64,000 nt of DNA from Desulfofarcimen acetoxidans DSM 771 (GTDB lineage: Bacteria; Bacillota; Desulfotomaculia; Desulfotomaculales; Desulfofarciminaceae): the NCBI RefSeq assembly GCF_000024205.1, contig NC_013216.1, forward strand, positions 2,170,001 to 2,234,000, given 5' to 3'. A program made the translations under genes and the position numbers. Positions 1-9,281 of this stretch are shown one piece after another; positions within the stretch are counted from its first letter, which is position 1; each line of letters opens with the position of its first letter. The notes beneath the pieces are model-generated. The model worked only from the letters and a program-made list of their open reading frames with translations. It did no database searches and was not told where the DNA came from.

Positions 1-674
1 AGCGAAATACTACTATCCCGGTTAGACGCAGCCAGGTATTCAGCACGGCGGAAGACAATCAACCGGCAGTTGATATTCATGTACTGCAGGGTGAGAGAGA
101 AATGGCCCGTGACAACCGCTCGCTCGGCCAGTTCAAGCTTGACGGAATTCCTATGGCTCCCAGGGGGATACCGCAAATTGAGGTAACCTTTGATATTGAT
201 GCTAACGGTATTTTGAAAGTCAGCGCTAAAGATAACGGAACCGGAAAAGAGCAAACAATAACCATCAGCGGTTCCACCAGCTTGGATCAGTCGGAAATTG
301 ACCGTATGGTGAGAGAAGCCGAGGCCAACTCAGTTGAAGATAAAAAACGCAAGCAGGAAGTAGAAGCGCGCAATGAGGCAGATACTTTGGCCTACCAGGC
401 AGACAGACAGCTGAAAGATTTGGGAGATAAAGTTCCGGTACACGAGAAAGCACGTATAGAAGAATTGCTGAGCGATTTAAAGACTGCACTGAAAGAAAAT
501 GCACCGGTTGACCGTATTAGAGCCCTGCAGAGTGATTTGCAGCAGGCTGTCTATGCCTTATCACAAGCAGCTTATCAACAGCAGGGTGAAGCAGGTGGCT
601 GCAGCGGCGGCAACTGCGGTGGCGGGCACCGGAATGACAGCGGTGTGGTGGATGCGGAATTTGAAGAAAAATAA
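1..674 (+). CDS. dnaK: Chaperone DnaK (Hsp70), C-terminal part, 5' end outside window
   Basis: The reading frame is open from base 3 and enters the window inside the substrate-binding domain ([20 protein letters not shown], then [15 protein letters not shown]), which is unmistakable Hsp70. The ATG at 102 is internal, not a start. The helical lid follows and the protein ends with the usual VVDAEFEEK tail. DnaK is the ATP-driven cytoplasmic chaperone that works with the GrpE and DnaJ encoded next to it. The disordered linker before the tail is glycine-rich and holds two cysteines ([11 protein letters not shown]), which is unusual. The ATPase domain lies to the left of the window. Confidence 0.97.
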   Translation, partial: RNTTIPVRRSQVFSTAEDNQPAVDIHVLQGEREMARDNRSLGQFKLDGIPMAPRGIPQIEVTFDIDANGILKVSAKDNGTGKEQTITISGSTSLDQSEIDRMVREAEANSVEDKKRKQEVEARNEADTLAYQADRQLKDLGDKVPVHEKARIEELLSDLKTALKENAPVDRIRALQSDLQQAVYALSQAAYQQQGEAGGCSGGNCGGGHRNDSGVVDAEFEEK

Positions 675-923
675 TATTGAGGCAATATAATCGCTTTAGG
701 TAATATGGGAGTAAGGCATATTTCAACAGCTTCTTAATGAGGCTGCATCAAGGTAGTTTAAGATGAAAATACGGTCTGGCACTGGGATAAAGGTAATCTA
801 TCTTTGCCTCTTTGCCGGGCCGCAAACTAAAATAAATTATTTTTTATAATATATTGGAAATATGAATGTGAATTACATAATATAAATTTTACTCTCAAGT
901 AATACAATGAGAGGAGGGCTTAA
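675..923. other. dnaK-grpE intergenic region, no gene seen
   Basis: About 250 bp, AT-rich before grpE. No convincing ORF or terminator was found. A short dyad, CTCTCA ... TGAGAG with a 10-nt gap, lies just before grpE (892-913) and overlaps its ribosome binding site GAGAGGAGGG. It could be an operator or chance. The gap suggests grpE may have its own promoter. Confidence 0.4.
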
Positions 924-1394
924 ATGAAAAGAAGTCCGGAAAAACCGTTAGAATTGCAAGCAGCGGAATTGCAGCATGAATTGGAAGAAGAAAAAAACCG
1001 CCATTTGCGAACACTGGCGGATTTTGATAACTACCGAAAAAGAATGGAAAGGGAAAGGGATAGCATATCCTTAAGCGGCAAAAAACAGGTTATAAAAGAC
1101 CTCCTGCCTGCCTTGGATAACCTGGAAAGGGCTATGGGACAAGTACAGGAGGATTCTGTCAAGCAGGGTTTAGTGATGGTTCGCCAGCAGTTTTTCGATA
1201 TACTCAAGCAGCACGGGTTGGAGTTGATCGAATGTAAGGGCCAAATCTTTAACCCGGCTGAGCATGAGGGAGTCGGCTTTATAGAAGATGAGCATTGCCC
1301 GCCCGGGCATGTTGCAGAAGAATTGCTCAGCGGTTACCGTTTAGGACAGGAATTGCTTCGTCCGGCTGCGGTCCGTGTAGCGAAAGGCAGGTGA
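924..1394 (+). CDS. grpE: Nucleotide exchange factor GrpE
   Basis: A 156-residue protein with the GrpE layout: an N-terminal charged helix (ELQHELEEEKNRHLRTLADFD), the hallmark NYRKRMERERD, then the beta-domain ending in the GYRLGQELLRPAAVRVAKG signature. GrpE speeds ADP release from DnaK. The ATG at 924 follows a strong site (GAGAGGAGGGC). The protein is at the short end for the family because it lacks the long acidic N-terminus. It is followed at 7 bp by the dnaJ-like gene, so the two are cotranscribed. Confidence 0.96.
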   Translation: MKRSPEKPLELQAAELQHELEEEKNRHLRTLADFDNYRKRMERERDSISLSGKKQVIKDLLPALDNLERAMGQVQEDSVKQGLVMVRQQFFDILKQHGLELIECKGQIFNPAEHEGVGFIEDEHCPPGHVAEELLSGYRLGQELLRPAAVRVAKGR

Positions 1395-1401
1395 ATAGGC
1401 A

Positions 1402-2394
1402 ATGAGTGTTGCTTTTCAAGATTATTATGAAACTTTAGGCGTAAAAAGGGATGCTGCTGATAAAGAAATAAAATCAGCCTATCGCAAGCTGGCCCGCAAA
1501 TGGCACCCGGATTTAAACAGCGGCAAAGAAAAAGAAGCGGCTGAAGAGAAGTTTAAGCAGATTAATGAAGCGTACGAAGTCTTAAGTGACCCGGAAAAGC
1601 GCAGCAAATACGACATGTTGGGAGCTAATTGGCGCAGCGGGCAGGATTTCAGACCTCCGCCGGATATGGACGGTTTTCATTTTTATACCAATGCAAATGG
1701 TGGCGAGGGGGGCTTTAGCGACTTTTTTGAAATGCTTTTCGGAGGCGGTGGTTCCCCGTTCGGTCGAGGTGCCAGAGCAACCAGGCGTGGCCCGACGCGC
1801 GGTCAGGATGTGGAGAGTGAGATTGAACTGTCACTGGAGGATGCCTACAGAGGCGGGGAAAAATCCTTACAGCTGGCACAGCGGGAAGCCTGTCCGACCT
1901 GCGGCGGCACCGGTTATGCCCAGGATACTTTTTGCAATCGCTGCGGCGGCACGGGTGTTAAGTCCGGCACTAAAACTCTGGCCGTAAAAATACCGCCGGG
2001 CATGCAGGACGGCAGCCGCATTCGTTTAAAAGGCCAGGGCAGTGAAGGTATACAGGGCGGGCCCAGGGGTGACCTGTATCTCAAAGTGAAACTGGCGGAG
2101 CATCCCTTGTTTAAACTGGTAGGTAATGATCTGGAAACTGAGATTACTGTTCGGCCGGAACAGGCTGTATTGGGTGACAAAGTAAGTGTTCCCACTTTGG
2201 ACGGTCAGGTAACCATGAAGATTCCGGCCTCAGCCAGGTCAGGCATGAGATTGCGGCTGCGGGGCAAAGGCTGGCCTGTTAAAGAGGGCCGGGGTGACCA
2301 GTATGTGAGGATTAAAATAGATATACCGGGGCGACTTTCTGAGGAAGAAGAGGCACTCTACCGGCAATTAGCCGCGTTAAGGAAAGGGGTGTAA
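1402..2394 (+). CDS. dnaJ: DnaJ-type co-chaperone with a half-sized zinc finger
   Basis: A 330-residue Hsp40. The J domain (residues 5-70) has [11 protein letters not shown] and the HPD motif in RKWHPDLN. A Gly/Phe region with [10 protein letters not shown] follows, then the C-terminal substrate domains ([32 protein letters not shown]). Canonical DnaJ has four CxxCxGxG motifs. Here only two are visible (CPTCGGTG and CNRCGGTG, about residues 163-184), so it falls between DnaJ and the zinc-free CbpA class. Together with the MerR-like gene 4 bp downstream, the context fits both a CbpA/CbpM pair and a DnaJ/HspR pair. The start GTGAATAGGCAATGAGT uses ATG 1402. Confidence 0.92.
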   Translation: MSVAFQDYYETLGVKRDAADKEIKSAYRKLARKWHPDLNSGKEKEAAEEKFKQINEAYEVLSDPEKRSKYDMLGANWRSGQDFRPPPDMDGFHFYTNANGGEGGFSDFFEMLFGGGGSPFGRGARATRRGPTRGQDVESEIELSLEDAYRGGEKSLQLAQREACPTCGGTGYAQDTFCNRCGGTGVKSGTKTLAVKIPPGMQDGSRIRLKGQGSEGIQGGPRGDLYLKVKLAEHPLFKLVGNDLETEITVRPEQAVLGDKVSVPTLDGQVTMKIPASARSGMRLRLRGKGWPVKEGRGDQYVRIKIDIPGRLSEEEEALYRQLAALRKGV

Positions 2395-2398
2395 TGCG

Positions 2399-2695
2399 GT
2401 GACAAAATATTACTTGCAAGTTTACTATCACACCCCATCAACCAGTGAGGAAGAAGTCTGGGTTGATGTGAACACTTTGGGTTTGCATCCCGATACCGCA
2501 CAACAGCTGGCTGACCTGGGTATTATAGAAATCAGGCAAGGGTATATCTCCGCACGCCAGGTAAAAAGGCTGCAAAAATTACTGCGGCTGCGCAGCAATT
2601 TAGGGGTTAACCTGCCGGGAGCGGCAATAATTTTAAATTTACTGGAACAAGTGGAAAGACTACAGGAAGAAGTTGAACAGTTAAAAAGGAGGTGA
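2399..2695 (+). CDS. MerR-family HspR/CbpM-like regulator of the chaperone operon
   Basis: A 98-residue protein with a MerR-type winged helix (VDVNTLGLHPDTAQQLADLG, then YISARQVKRLQKLLRL) and a C-terminal coiled coil (LLEQVERLQEEVEQLKRR). HspR of actinobacteria represses dnaK/clpB genes, and CbpM of proteobacteria inhibits CbpA. Both are small MerR proteins encoded directly after a dnaJ-type gene, and both fit here. The order dnaK-grpE-dnaJ-regulator-clpB resembles the HspR arrangement. The start is GTG 2399, whose ribosome site lies in the end of dnaJ (GGAAAGGGGTG). Function is inferred from family and context. Confidence 0.8.
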   Translation: MTKYYLQVYYHTPSTSEEEVWVDVNTLGLHPDTAQQLADLGIIEIRQGYISARQVKRLQKLLRLRSNLGVNLPGAAIILNLLEQVERLQEEVEQLKRR

Positions 2696-2728
2696 AGACC
2701 CGGACGGTATTTAGCTGCCGGGGATATT

Positions 2729-5326
2729 ATGGATATGAACCGTTTTACTAAAAAATCCGCTGAGGCATTGTCCGCAGCTCAACAATTTACGGCTTCCAGG
2801 CATCACCAGGAAATAACCGGTAAGCACTTGTTAGCCGTTTTGCTAACCCAGGAAGAAGGAATGATTCCCCGAATCCTGGAACATGCCGGAGTAAGCACCG
2901 ATCTTTTGTCTACTAAAATAGAAGAAAATTTAAAAAAAATCCCCGTGATCAGGGGTTATGACGGAACGCTGCACATGGGCACGGGCTTGGCCCGTGCCAT
3001 AGCCAGGGCTGAAAAAGAAGCCAGGGATATGAAAGACGATTATGTAAGTGTGGAGCACCTGCTGTTAGGCCTGTTGTATGAAGGAGAACAGGATACGAAA
3101 GAGGTGCTCAGGCAGGTAGGCCTGACACTTGACGCGCTGTTAAAATCCCTGCGCGAAGTGAGGGGCAACCAGCGTGTAACCAGCGATAGCCCTGAGGACA
3201 CCTATGAAGCGCTGGAACGCTATGGTCGCGATATTACCAAACTGGCCCGTGAAGGCAAACTAGATCCGGTTATCGGAAGGGATAACGAAATAAGACGCCT
3301 TATGGAAATTCTATCTCGCCGCACCAAGAACAACCCTGTGCTCATCGGTGAACCGGGAGTCGGTAAAACCGCCATTGCAGAGGGCCTGGCCCGGCGTATT
3401 GTAACCGGTGACATTCCAGAGGGGTTAAAGGATAAGATACTTATAGAATTGGATATGGGTGCTTTAGTGGCCGGTGCCAAGTACCGGGGCGAGTTTGAAG
3501 AACGTCTTAAGGCCGTGCTAAAAGAAGTTCAGAACTCGCAGGGCAGAATCATCATGTTCATAGATGAACTGCATACAGTAGTCGGAGCGGGAGCGGCTGA
3601 AGGGGCAATGGACGCAGGCAACCTGTTAAAGCCCATGCTGGCCCGCGGAGAGCTGCGTACTATCGGATCCACTACGCTGGACGAATACAGAAAACATATA
3701 GAAAAAGATGCCGCTTTGGAAAGGCGTTTCCAACCGGTTATAGTTAACCCTCCTTCTATTGAAGATACTATTTCTATTTTAAGGGGTTTAAAAGAACGCT
3801 ATGAAATACACCATGGTGTGCGTATAAAGGACAGCGCGCTGGTTGAGGCGGCAGTGCTCTCGGATCGCTACATTTCAGACCGTTTCCTGCCGGATAAAGC
3901 AATTGACTTAATGGACGAGGCAGCGGCCAAATTGCGTACTGAAATCGACAGTATGCCTACCGACCTGGATAAAATCACCCGCCGCATCATGCAGCTGGAG
4001 GTTGAAGAAGCAGCTCTGAGCAAAGAAAAAGATCAGGTTTCACAGGAGCGATTGGAAAAACTAAAAGAGCAGCTGGCCAACCTGCACAGCGAGTCTGACT
4101 CCATGAAAGCCCAATGGCAGGTAGAAAAGCAGGGTATTTCCCGCCTGCAGCAGATTAAAAAGGAAATAGAAGAAACTAAACAGGAAATAGAAAGAGCAGA
4201 GCGGGAATATGACTTAAACCGCCTGGCAGAGCTGAAATACGGACGTTTAAATGAGCTGGAGCGCCGGCTTAAATCAGAAGAGGAACTGTTGTCAGGAAAA
4301 CAAAAATACGGCATGCTTCTGAAAGAAGAAGTGGATGAAGAAGATATAGCCAGTGTTGTCAGCCGGTGGACCGGTATTCCGGTCAGTAAGCTGATGGAAG
4401 GGGAAAAAGAAAAGCTGATTCACCTGGATGAAGAACTGCATAAAAGAGTTATCGGTCAGGACGAGGCTGTGCGCGCGGTGGCAGACGCAGTGCTGAGGGC
4501 CAGAGCGGGCATTAAAGATCCCAACCGTCCTATCGGCAGCTTCATTTTCCTGGGACCTACCGGTGTGGGCAAAACAGAACTGGCCAGGTCTCTGGCACAG
4601 GCTCTCTTTGATGATGAGAAAAATATTATCAGGCTGGATATGTCCGAGTATATGGAAAAGCACACTGTTTCACGCTTGATAGGCGCTCCTCCCGGCTATG
4701 TCGGCTATGATGAAGGCGGTCAACTGACTGAAGCAATACGCCGCAAACCCTACTCGGTAATCCTGTTGGATGAAATAGAAAAGGCACACCACGATGTTTT
4801 TAATGTTTTGCTTCAGTTGCTGGATGACGGTCGCCTGACTGACGGTCAGGGAAGAACCGTTAATTTTCAAAACTCCGTGGTGATCATGACCTCCAACCTG
4901 GGTAGTCAGGAAATCCTCAACCACCAGGATCAAGGCGGCGACTATGAGCAGATGAAATCCGGAGTACTGGGCATTTTACGCCAGCATTTTCGCCCGGAGT
5001 TTCTCAACCGGGTTGATGAAGTTGTGGTCTTCCACGCCCTCAACCAGCCTCAGGTGAGAAAAATTGCCGCGATATTATTGGAGAAACTGGCTGAGCGTAT
5101 TAATGCAGGCAGCGGTATCAAATTGGAATGGAGCGATGATGCTTTAAATTACCTTGCCAATAAGGGTTATGAGCCGGTTTACGGGGCAAGACCCTTAAAG
5201 CGCTTAATTCAGCAGGAAGTGGAGACTCCGTTCAGCCGTATGCTGGTAAAAGGAGAGATTGTACCCAATCAAATTGTACTGTTAACGATTAAAGAAGGAG
5301 AACTGAATTTTAAGATTAAGTCTTAA
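2729..5326 (+). CDS. clpB: Disaggregase ClpB (AAA+ ATPase)
   Basis: An 865-residue full-length ClpB. It has an N-terminal Clp repeat domain (residues 1-145), a first AAA+ module with Walker A GEPGVGKT and Walker [10 protein letters not shown], and the long coiled-coil middle domain (about 400-530) that separates ClpB from ClpA/ClpC. The second AAA+ module has [10 protein letters not shown] and [11 protein letters not shown], with sensor residues in VIMTSNLGS and GARPLKR. It pulls polypeptides out of aggregates together with DnaK/DnaJ/GrpE. It is the last gene of the chaperone operon, 33 bp after the MerR-like gene. ATG 2729 encodes [10 protein letters not shown]. Confidence 0.98.
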   Translation: MDMNRFTKKSAEALSAAQQFTASRHHQEITGKHLLAVLLTQEEGMIPRILEHAGVSTDLLSTKIEENLKKIPVIRGYDGTLHMGTGLARAIARAEKEARDMKDDYVSVEHLLLGLLYEGEQDTKEVLRQVGLTLDALLKSLREVRGNQRVTSDSPEDTYEALERYGRDITKLAREGKLDPVIGRDNEIRRLMEILSRRTKNNPVLIGEPGVGKTAIAEGLARRIVTGDIPEGLKDKILIELDMGALVAGAKYRGEFEERLKAVLKEVQNSQGRIIMFIDELHTVVGAGAAEGAMDAGNLLKPMLARGELRTIGSTTLDEYRKHIEKDAALERRFQPVIVNPPSIEDTISILRGLKERYEIHHGVRIKDSALVEAAVLSDRYISDRFLPDKAIDLMDEAAAKLRTEIDSMPTDLDKITRRIMQLEVEEAALSKEKDQVSQERLEKLKEQLANLHSESDSMKAQWQVEKQGISRLQQIKKEIEETKQEIERAEREYDLNRLAELKYGRLNELERRLKSEEELLSGKQKYGMLLKEEVDEEDIASVVSRWTGIPVSKLMEGEKEKLIHLDEELHKRVIGQDEAVRAVADAVLRARAGIKDPNRPIGSFIFLGPTGVGKTELARSLAQALFDDEKNIIRLDMSEYMEKHTVSRLIGAPPGYVGYDEGGQLTEAIRRKPYSVILLDEIEKAHHDVFNVLLQLLDDGRLTDGQGRTVNFQNSVVIMTSNLGSQEILNHQDQGGDYEQMKSGVLGILRQHFRPEFLNRVDEVVVFHALNQPQVRKIAAILLEKLAERINAGSGIKLEWSDDALNYLANKGYEPVYGARPLKRLIQQEVETPFSRMLVKGEIVPNQIVLLTIKEGELNFKIKS

Positions 5327-5394
5327 AGTACTGTTTCTTAAATCATAAATAAAGTTAAGTATGATAAAAATGGCATATCCCCTATAAATATCAA

Positions 5395-5442
5395 AAAAAG
5401 AATCCTAAGTGTACATCAAAGTACATCTTGGATTCTTTTTTT
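5395..5442. terminator. Bidirectional terminator between clpB and chbG
   Basis: Inverted arms AAAAAGAATCC and GGATTCTTTTT enclose an inner GTAC...GTAC pairing. A-rich and T-rich tails on either side let it work for both converging genes. Confidence 0.85.
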
Positions 5443-5453
5443 ATCACCGGAGA

Positions 5454-6221
5454 TTATTGTCCACTCATTAAAAAATCATACCCGCAAAGTTGAATATTAT
5501 TTGTATTCAGAAACTCCCTGGTGCTGCTCTGGCAGAGGATGTTCAATTCCTTCCGCCGTCCGTCAATGTAACTGCTGTTTTCAGCAAGTGTCTGATCTAC
5601 TGTACCTGGATGGCACATAAGTTCCATAATACCAACAGCCTGGTTTTGGGCACTGCTGATAAATTGCCGGAAAGATTCCGGAGATACCGCTTCACCAAAC
5701 CATTCTCCGCAAAAATAGTCAGGTGTGGGTATATTTATAGATTGAAAAAGGTTTTTCATCTCCTGGTTGATGCTGCGTGCCGGTAATCTATATTTTATTG
5801 CTGTTTCAATAAACGCTTCCAAGACAAGCGGGTGAGAGTGGATATGATGGTGCGTGTCCAAGTGCGTGATTCTTATGCCCATGTCTTTGACCTTCATTAT
5901 TTGTGCTTCAAACTCATTGAGAACTTCTTTCTTGTCTATACCCTCGTTATAAATATCTGTCGGATTTTTAAAATTACCGGTGCTGTCTACCAGGGAGGCA
6001 ACCTTTTCCAGACCGGCAACCGGTTGCCCGTGGGTAATACAAAGGTGTATGCCGGCAGCCCGCAAAGTGCTATTTTTTAACAGGCACAGAGCGTGCTCTG
6101 TGCCTTCCTGGTTAACCATCAGTGTAGTGCTTCGGACAATACCCTCTTCAATAGCCTTTACAATACCTTCATTAACACCCCTGCTGTAACCAAAATCATC
6201 AGCGTTAACGATCAGCTTCAT
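5454..6221 (-). CDS. ChbG/YdjC-family carbohydrate deacetylase
   Basis: A 255-residue YdjC-fold protein. The N-terminus MKLIVNADDFGYSRGVNEGI carries the metal-binding Asp pair, and THLDTHHHIHSHPLV carries the metal-binding histidines. The late MELMCHPG motif is also present. Family members deacetylate N-acetylated sugars such as diacetylchitobiose, but the substrate here cannot be read from the sequence. The longest frame begins with TTG at 6239. ATG 6221 is preferred because it begins exactly at the conserved N-terminus. The gene is monocistronic and converges on clpB. Confidence 0.88.
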   Translation of the reverse strand: MKLIVNADDFGYSRGVNEGIVKAIEEGIVRSTTLMVNQEGTEHALCLLKNSTLRAAGIHLCITHGQPVAGLEKVASLVDSTGNFKNPTDIYNEGIDKKEVLNEFEAQIMKVKDMGIRITHLDTHHHIHSHPLVLEAFIETAIKYRLPARSINQEMKNLFQSINIPTPDYFCGEWFGEAVSPESFRQFISSAQNQAVGIMELMCHPGTVDQTLAENSSYIDGRRKELNILCQSSTREFLNTNNIQLCGYDFLMSGQ

Positions 6222-6356
6222 AGGTTCACCGTCTTTCAATAACTTTATATTAAATTGCCGCTGTTAAAATAAAATTCTCACAGACCGGCTTGGCTCTACC
6301 AAATATTAAGACTAAGTGTTAAACTATAAAAAATAGACCCCAAGGAGGTTTTTTTA

Positions 6357-6719
6357 ATGGCCTTAACCTTTTATTGTTATTCTAAATGAAGCACCTGTAA
6401 AAAAGCCAAGGCTTGGCTAAACGGTAAAGGTATTACATACCAGGAAAAGGATATTGTGGCATCTCCGCCCCAAGCGGAAGAGATTAAAGACCTGGTTGCG
6501 CTAAGCGGTAAAGAATTAAAGAAACTGCTCAATACCAGCGGCAAATCCTACCGTGAGCTGGGCAAAGAAGCAGTGGCAGCTATGACGGAAGAGCAGTTGC
6601 TGCAGGCTATGCAGGCAGACGGAAAACTAATTAAAAGACCTCTTCTTTCTGATGGCCAAAGATTGCTGATCGGGTTTAACGAAGCTAAATATGAGGAATT
6701 TTTAAAAACCATAGTATAA
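6357..6719 (+). CDS. Selenoprotein of the ArsC/Spx-like thioredoxin-fold family (in-frame UGA = Sec11)
   Basis: Reading from ATG 6357 (site AAGGAGG, 6342-6348) gives MALTFYCYSK, then UGA at 6387-6389, then STCKKAKAWLNGKGITYQEK. The same frame runs to TAA at 6719, about 120 residues. Family members read x-C-x-x-C-K-K-A at this place, so UGA replaces the first, redox-active cysteine (Sec-S-T-C). The rest (LLNTSGKSYRELG, LIKRPLLSDGQRLLIGFNEAKYEEF) is typical ArsC/Spx-like protein. A hairpin stands 20 nt after the UGA. Without recoding only a headless 87-residue ORF (from 6456) would be made. The reaction is unknown; arsenate or thiol-disulfide reduction is plausible. Confidence 0.87.
6387..6418 (+). 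promoter_or_regulatory. Candidate bacterial SECIS element after the UGA codon
   Basis: Six-base-pair stem AGCCAA (6404-6409) and TTGGCT (6413-6418) with apical loop GGC. The loop starts 20 nt after the UGA and begins with G, as expected for SelB-binding hairpins in bacteria. A weaker lower pairing (ACCT with AGGT further out) may extend it. Confidence 0.7.
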
Positions 6720-6814
6720 AGAATCAGTTCTTTTTAAATTGATGGAGGCTCAAACAGGCAAGGCCATAAATTATTTAAACAGGTGGTTTAATAAGTGAAA
6801 TTAAAGGGCCTTGG

Positions 6815-7438
6815 CTATTTGAGCAGAGAATTTATTGCATTTACCATATTACGACCTAACTGGCGGCAATCTGACATAGTCAGTTCATCCTCTGACACGC
6901 TCCTGCGCCAGACAGTTTTTCCGTCTTTGATATCGGCAAAAAGTGTGCCATTTACACCGCCTGACATAATGGGCGCTGACTGGTTGCGGGAGTCTACAAC
7001 ATAAAGGCCCTGGACGGTAAGAAAGTGCTCCATGATGCGGAGAGCTGCTTCCTGGCCACCGTTGCGCAGGCCCGCTATAGTTACGGCTGCCCCGACCTTG
7101 CCGGCCAGCATATTTTTGCACATATGCAGCCAACGGGTGCGATCCATAAAGTTTTTCATAAGAGCGGTAACGTTAGCCCAGTAAACAGGTGATCCCAATA
7201 CGATACCATCTGCCTGAAGCAATTTTTCACCGACAAGCGTGTTGTCGTCATCGGTAATAGAACATTGGGGTTTACCGAGGCACTTATTGCAGGAGACACA
7301 GAATTTAATATTATAATCAGTTAGTTCCAGTAATTCTGTTTCTGCACCGAGAGCTGCGGCTTCATCCAGTACAGCATGAAGCATAATAGCAGTATTCTTC
7401 CCTTTGCGGTGACTTCCGTTAATGCCGATAATTTTCAT
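6815..7438 (-). CDS. NAD(P)H-dependent FMN reductase / iron-sulfur flavoprotein
   Basis: A 207-residue flavodoxin-fold protein. It starts MKIIGINGSHRKGKNTA with the FMN phosphate loop and has GSPVYWANVTALMKNFMDR in the middle, as in archaeal-type iron-sulfur flavoproteins. The compact cysteine set CVSCNKCLGKPQC (C-x2-C-x2-C-x5-C, about residues 47-59) is the [4Fe-4S] ligand motif of the Isf family. It probably shuttles electrons from ferredoxin or NAD(P)H to small acceptors in an anaerobe. The start ATG 7438 has GGAGAGAAGG upstream. It is transcribed alone. Confidence 0.85.
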   Translation of the reverse strand: MKIIGINGSHRKGKNTAIMLHAVLDEAAALGAETELLELTDYNIKFCVSCNKCLGKPQCSITDDDNTLVGEKLLQADGIVLGSPVYWANVTALMKNFMDRTRWLHMCKNMLAGKVGAAVTIAGLRNGGQEAALRIMEHFLTVQGLYVVDSRNQSAPIMSGGVNGTLFADIKDGKTVWRRSVSEDELTMSDCRQLGRNMVNAINSLLK

Positions 7439-7645
7439 ATTCCTTCTCTCCTTTTATAATAAATGCTTAATAATAGTTATAAAATTGACTTTCAGGGAAT
7501 CTCAGCTTTAGATACAGGCTGTTTGAGATTACAGTGTTTTATTTGTATTTTTTTGTTCCTGTCGAGTTATAATTTATATCATAATGCTGCAGGTGTCAAT
7601 TAAATTGCTGCTTAAAAATAATGCTGGTGAAAGCTTGTCTGTCTA

Positions 7646-7674
7646 TTGACAGCTGAGGTTTATGCTGGTAAAAT
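7646..7674 (+). promoter_or_regulatory. Sigma-A promoter of the T-box/leuA unit
   Basis: TTGACA (7646-7651), a 17-bp spacer, then TAAAAT (7669-7674). It lies about 35 bp before the T-box leader, in the right orientation. Confidence 0.75.
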
Positions 7675-7708
7675 AACTACTAATATTTTAATAGCTAAAC
7701 TAAAATGA

Positions 7709-7990
7709 TGATGACAGGGAATAGTAGGTGACTAGTGCCGGGTTCAGAGATCTGCCGTTTGGTGTGAGGCAGACGAAGGCCAGCGCTGAACTCTCCTTGG
7801 AGTAGCCGACCAAAAGTAAAGGGGTGTACTTTGCGAGTAGGCTCGGACGGGGCTTCTACCGTTAAAAGGAAGGGGATATCGGATATTAATCCCGTATCTT
7901 ACGAGGAGGACGGCTTCATGTCGTCAATTTGAGTGGTATCGCGAAGCTAACCCTTCGTCTCAAGAATGAGACGAAGGGTTTTTATATTTT
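7709..7990 (+). ncRNA. T-box riboswitch leader, probably tRNA-Leu
   Basis: The leader has a structured stem I (starting near GACAGGGAATAGTAGG), the T-box GAGTGGTATCGCGAAGC (7931-7947), and a Rho-independent terminator with arms AACCCTTCGTCTC / GAGACGAAGGGTT and a T-run (7949-7985). After the GAA of the specifier loop comes CTC (7791-7793), a leucine codon. The UGGU of the T-box bulge would pair with a tRNA end carrying A73, as tRNA-Leu does. Uncharged tRNA would favour the antiterminator and read-through into the leuA-like gene. The specifier assignment is by eye. Confidence 0.9.
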
Positions 7991-8084
7991 TGTTGCATAA
8001 AGGGGGTGGTGCTCATGGAAGCAGACCTTAGCGGTCTTTGTAGATTACCGGAAAATTATATAATTTTAGAGGAGGAATTAAATA

Positions 8085-9233
8085 ATGCGCAAGTTATTTG
8101 TTTTCGACACCACCTTAAGAGACGGTGAACAATCACTGGGGATTACCTTAAACGTTGATGAAAAATTAGAGATTGCCAGGCAGCTGGTGCGGTTAAAAGT
8201 AGATGTGATTGAGGCAGGGTTTCCTAACTCTTCTCCGGGAGATTTTATTTCAGTGCAGGCTATAGCCAGGGAAGTGAAAGGTGTTGTGATTTGCGGCCTG
8301 ACCCGTGCTGTTAAGAGTGATATTGACAGATGTGCCGAAGCCCTGCGCTCTGCTGAATACCCGAGGATTCACACAGGTATCGGAGTATCCTCCGTACACA
8401 TGGAGAAGAAATTGGGTTTTACACCGGAACAGGTAGTTGAAACAGCGGCAGCCGCAGTTAAACATGCCAAAAAATACGTGGCAGATGTAGAGTTTTTTGC
8501 GGAAGATGCTACCCGCGGAGACAGGGATTTTTTGGTTCAAGTCTTGGAGCAGGTGATTAAAGCAGGTGCAACTGTGGTTAATATACCTGACACCTTGGGT
8601 TATGCTACCCCTCAGGAGTATAGCCGGTTAATCTCCTATGTCATGAACCATGTGAAAAACATTGAAAATGTAGTGGTCAGCGTGCACTGTCATAATGACC
8701 TGGGTATGGCCACGGCAAATTCCCTGGCCGGTATAGAGGCAGGAGCAAACCAGGTTGAGGTTACAGTCAACGGAATTGGCGAGCGGGCCGGCAATACTTC
8801 TCTGGAAGAGGTGGTCATGGCAATCCATACAAGGCGCGATCATTACGGTATTAGAACAGATATAAATACCCAAGAAATATGGCCTGCCAGCAGGCTGGTA
8901 GCAAGAACTGCCGGTGTACCGGTGCCGGCTCATAAGCCTATTGTCGGCGAAAATGCTTTTATGCATGCTTCCGGTATTCACCAGGATGGCTTTTTAAAAG
9001 ACAGGCAAACTTATGAAATAATTGACCCTTCAACAGTCGGCGCTTCCGCAAGTAAAATAAGTTTAACTGCCAGATCCGGGCGGCATGCCTTAAAACATAT
9101 GCTGGAGACACTGGGTTACAGGATGGATCGTGAGGCGCTGGATAAGGTATACCACAGCTTCTTGCAAATAGCTGATATAAAGAAGGAAGTTATGGCTCAG
9201 GATCTGCACAGCATAATGCAGATGACTGTTTAA
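8085..9233 (+). CDS. leuA: 2-isopropylmalate synthase, short form without the regulatory domain
   Basis: A 382-residue DRE-TIM metallolyase. FDTTLRDGEQSLG carries the metal/substrate motif, VSVHCHNDLGMATANS the HxH/N metal ligands, and NGIGERAGNTSLEEV is the LeuA signature. It condenses acetyl-CoA with 2-oxoisovalerate, the first step to leucine. Typical LeuA is about 510 residues; the C-terminal leucine-binding dimer domain is absent and the protein ends after KKEVMAQDLHSIMQM. Control therefore appears to rest on the upstream T-box. Homocitrate or citramalate synthase is the main alternative, but motif wording and the leucine leader favour LeuA. ATG 8085 follows AGAGGAGG. No other leu gene is nearby. 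Confidence 0.85.
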   Translation: MRKLFVFDTTLRDGEQSLGITLNVDEKLEIARQLVRLKVDVIEAGFPNSSPGDFISVQAIAREVKGVVICGLTRAVKSDIDRCAEALRSAEYPRIHTGIGVSSVHMEKKLGFTPEQVVETAAAAVKHAKKYVADVEFFAEDATRGDRDFLVQVLEQVIKAGATVVNIPDTLGYATPQEYSRLISYVMNHVKNIENVVVSVHCHNDLGMATANSLAGIEAGANQVEVTVNGIGERAGNTSLEEVVMAIHTRRDHYGIRTDINTQEIWPASRLVARTAGVPVPAHKPIVGENAFMHASGIHQDGFLKDRQTYEIIDPSTVGASASKISLTARSGRHALKHMLETLGYRMDREALDKVYHSFLQIADIKKEVMAQDLHSIMQMTV

Positions 9234-9281
9234 AAACTGAGTTAATAAGCATTTTTCACAGGTTATAAACGGGGTGAGAAA

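Noticed and set aside
888-902. Fifteen bases TTTACTCTCAAGTAA shared between the grpE upstream region and 28623-28637 near CRISPR leader 1
   Set aside because: In 64 kb of AT-rich sequence a 15-base match is expected by chance about once or twice, and leader 2 lacks it.
8015-8125. Short ORF after the T-box terminator, starting ATG GAA GCA GAC, overlapping leuA
   Set aside because: It has a possible ribosome site but overlaps the leuA start and shows no leucine run or family. It is not needed to explain T-box control.
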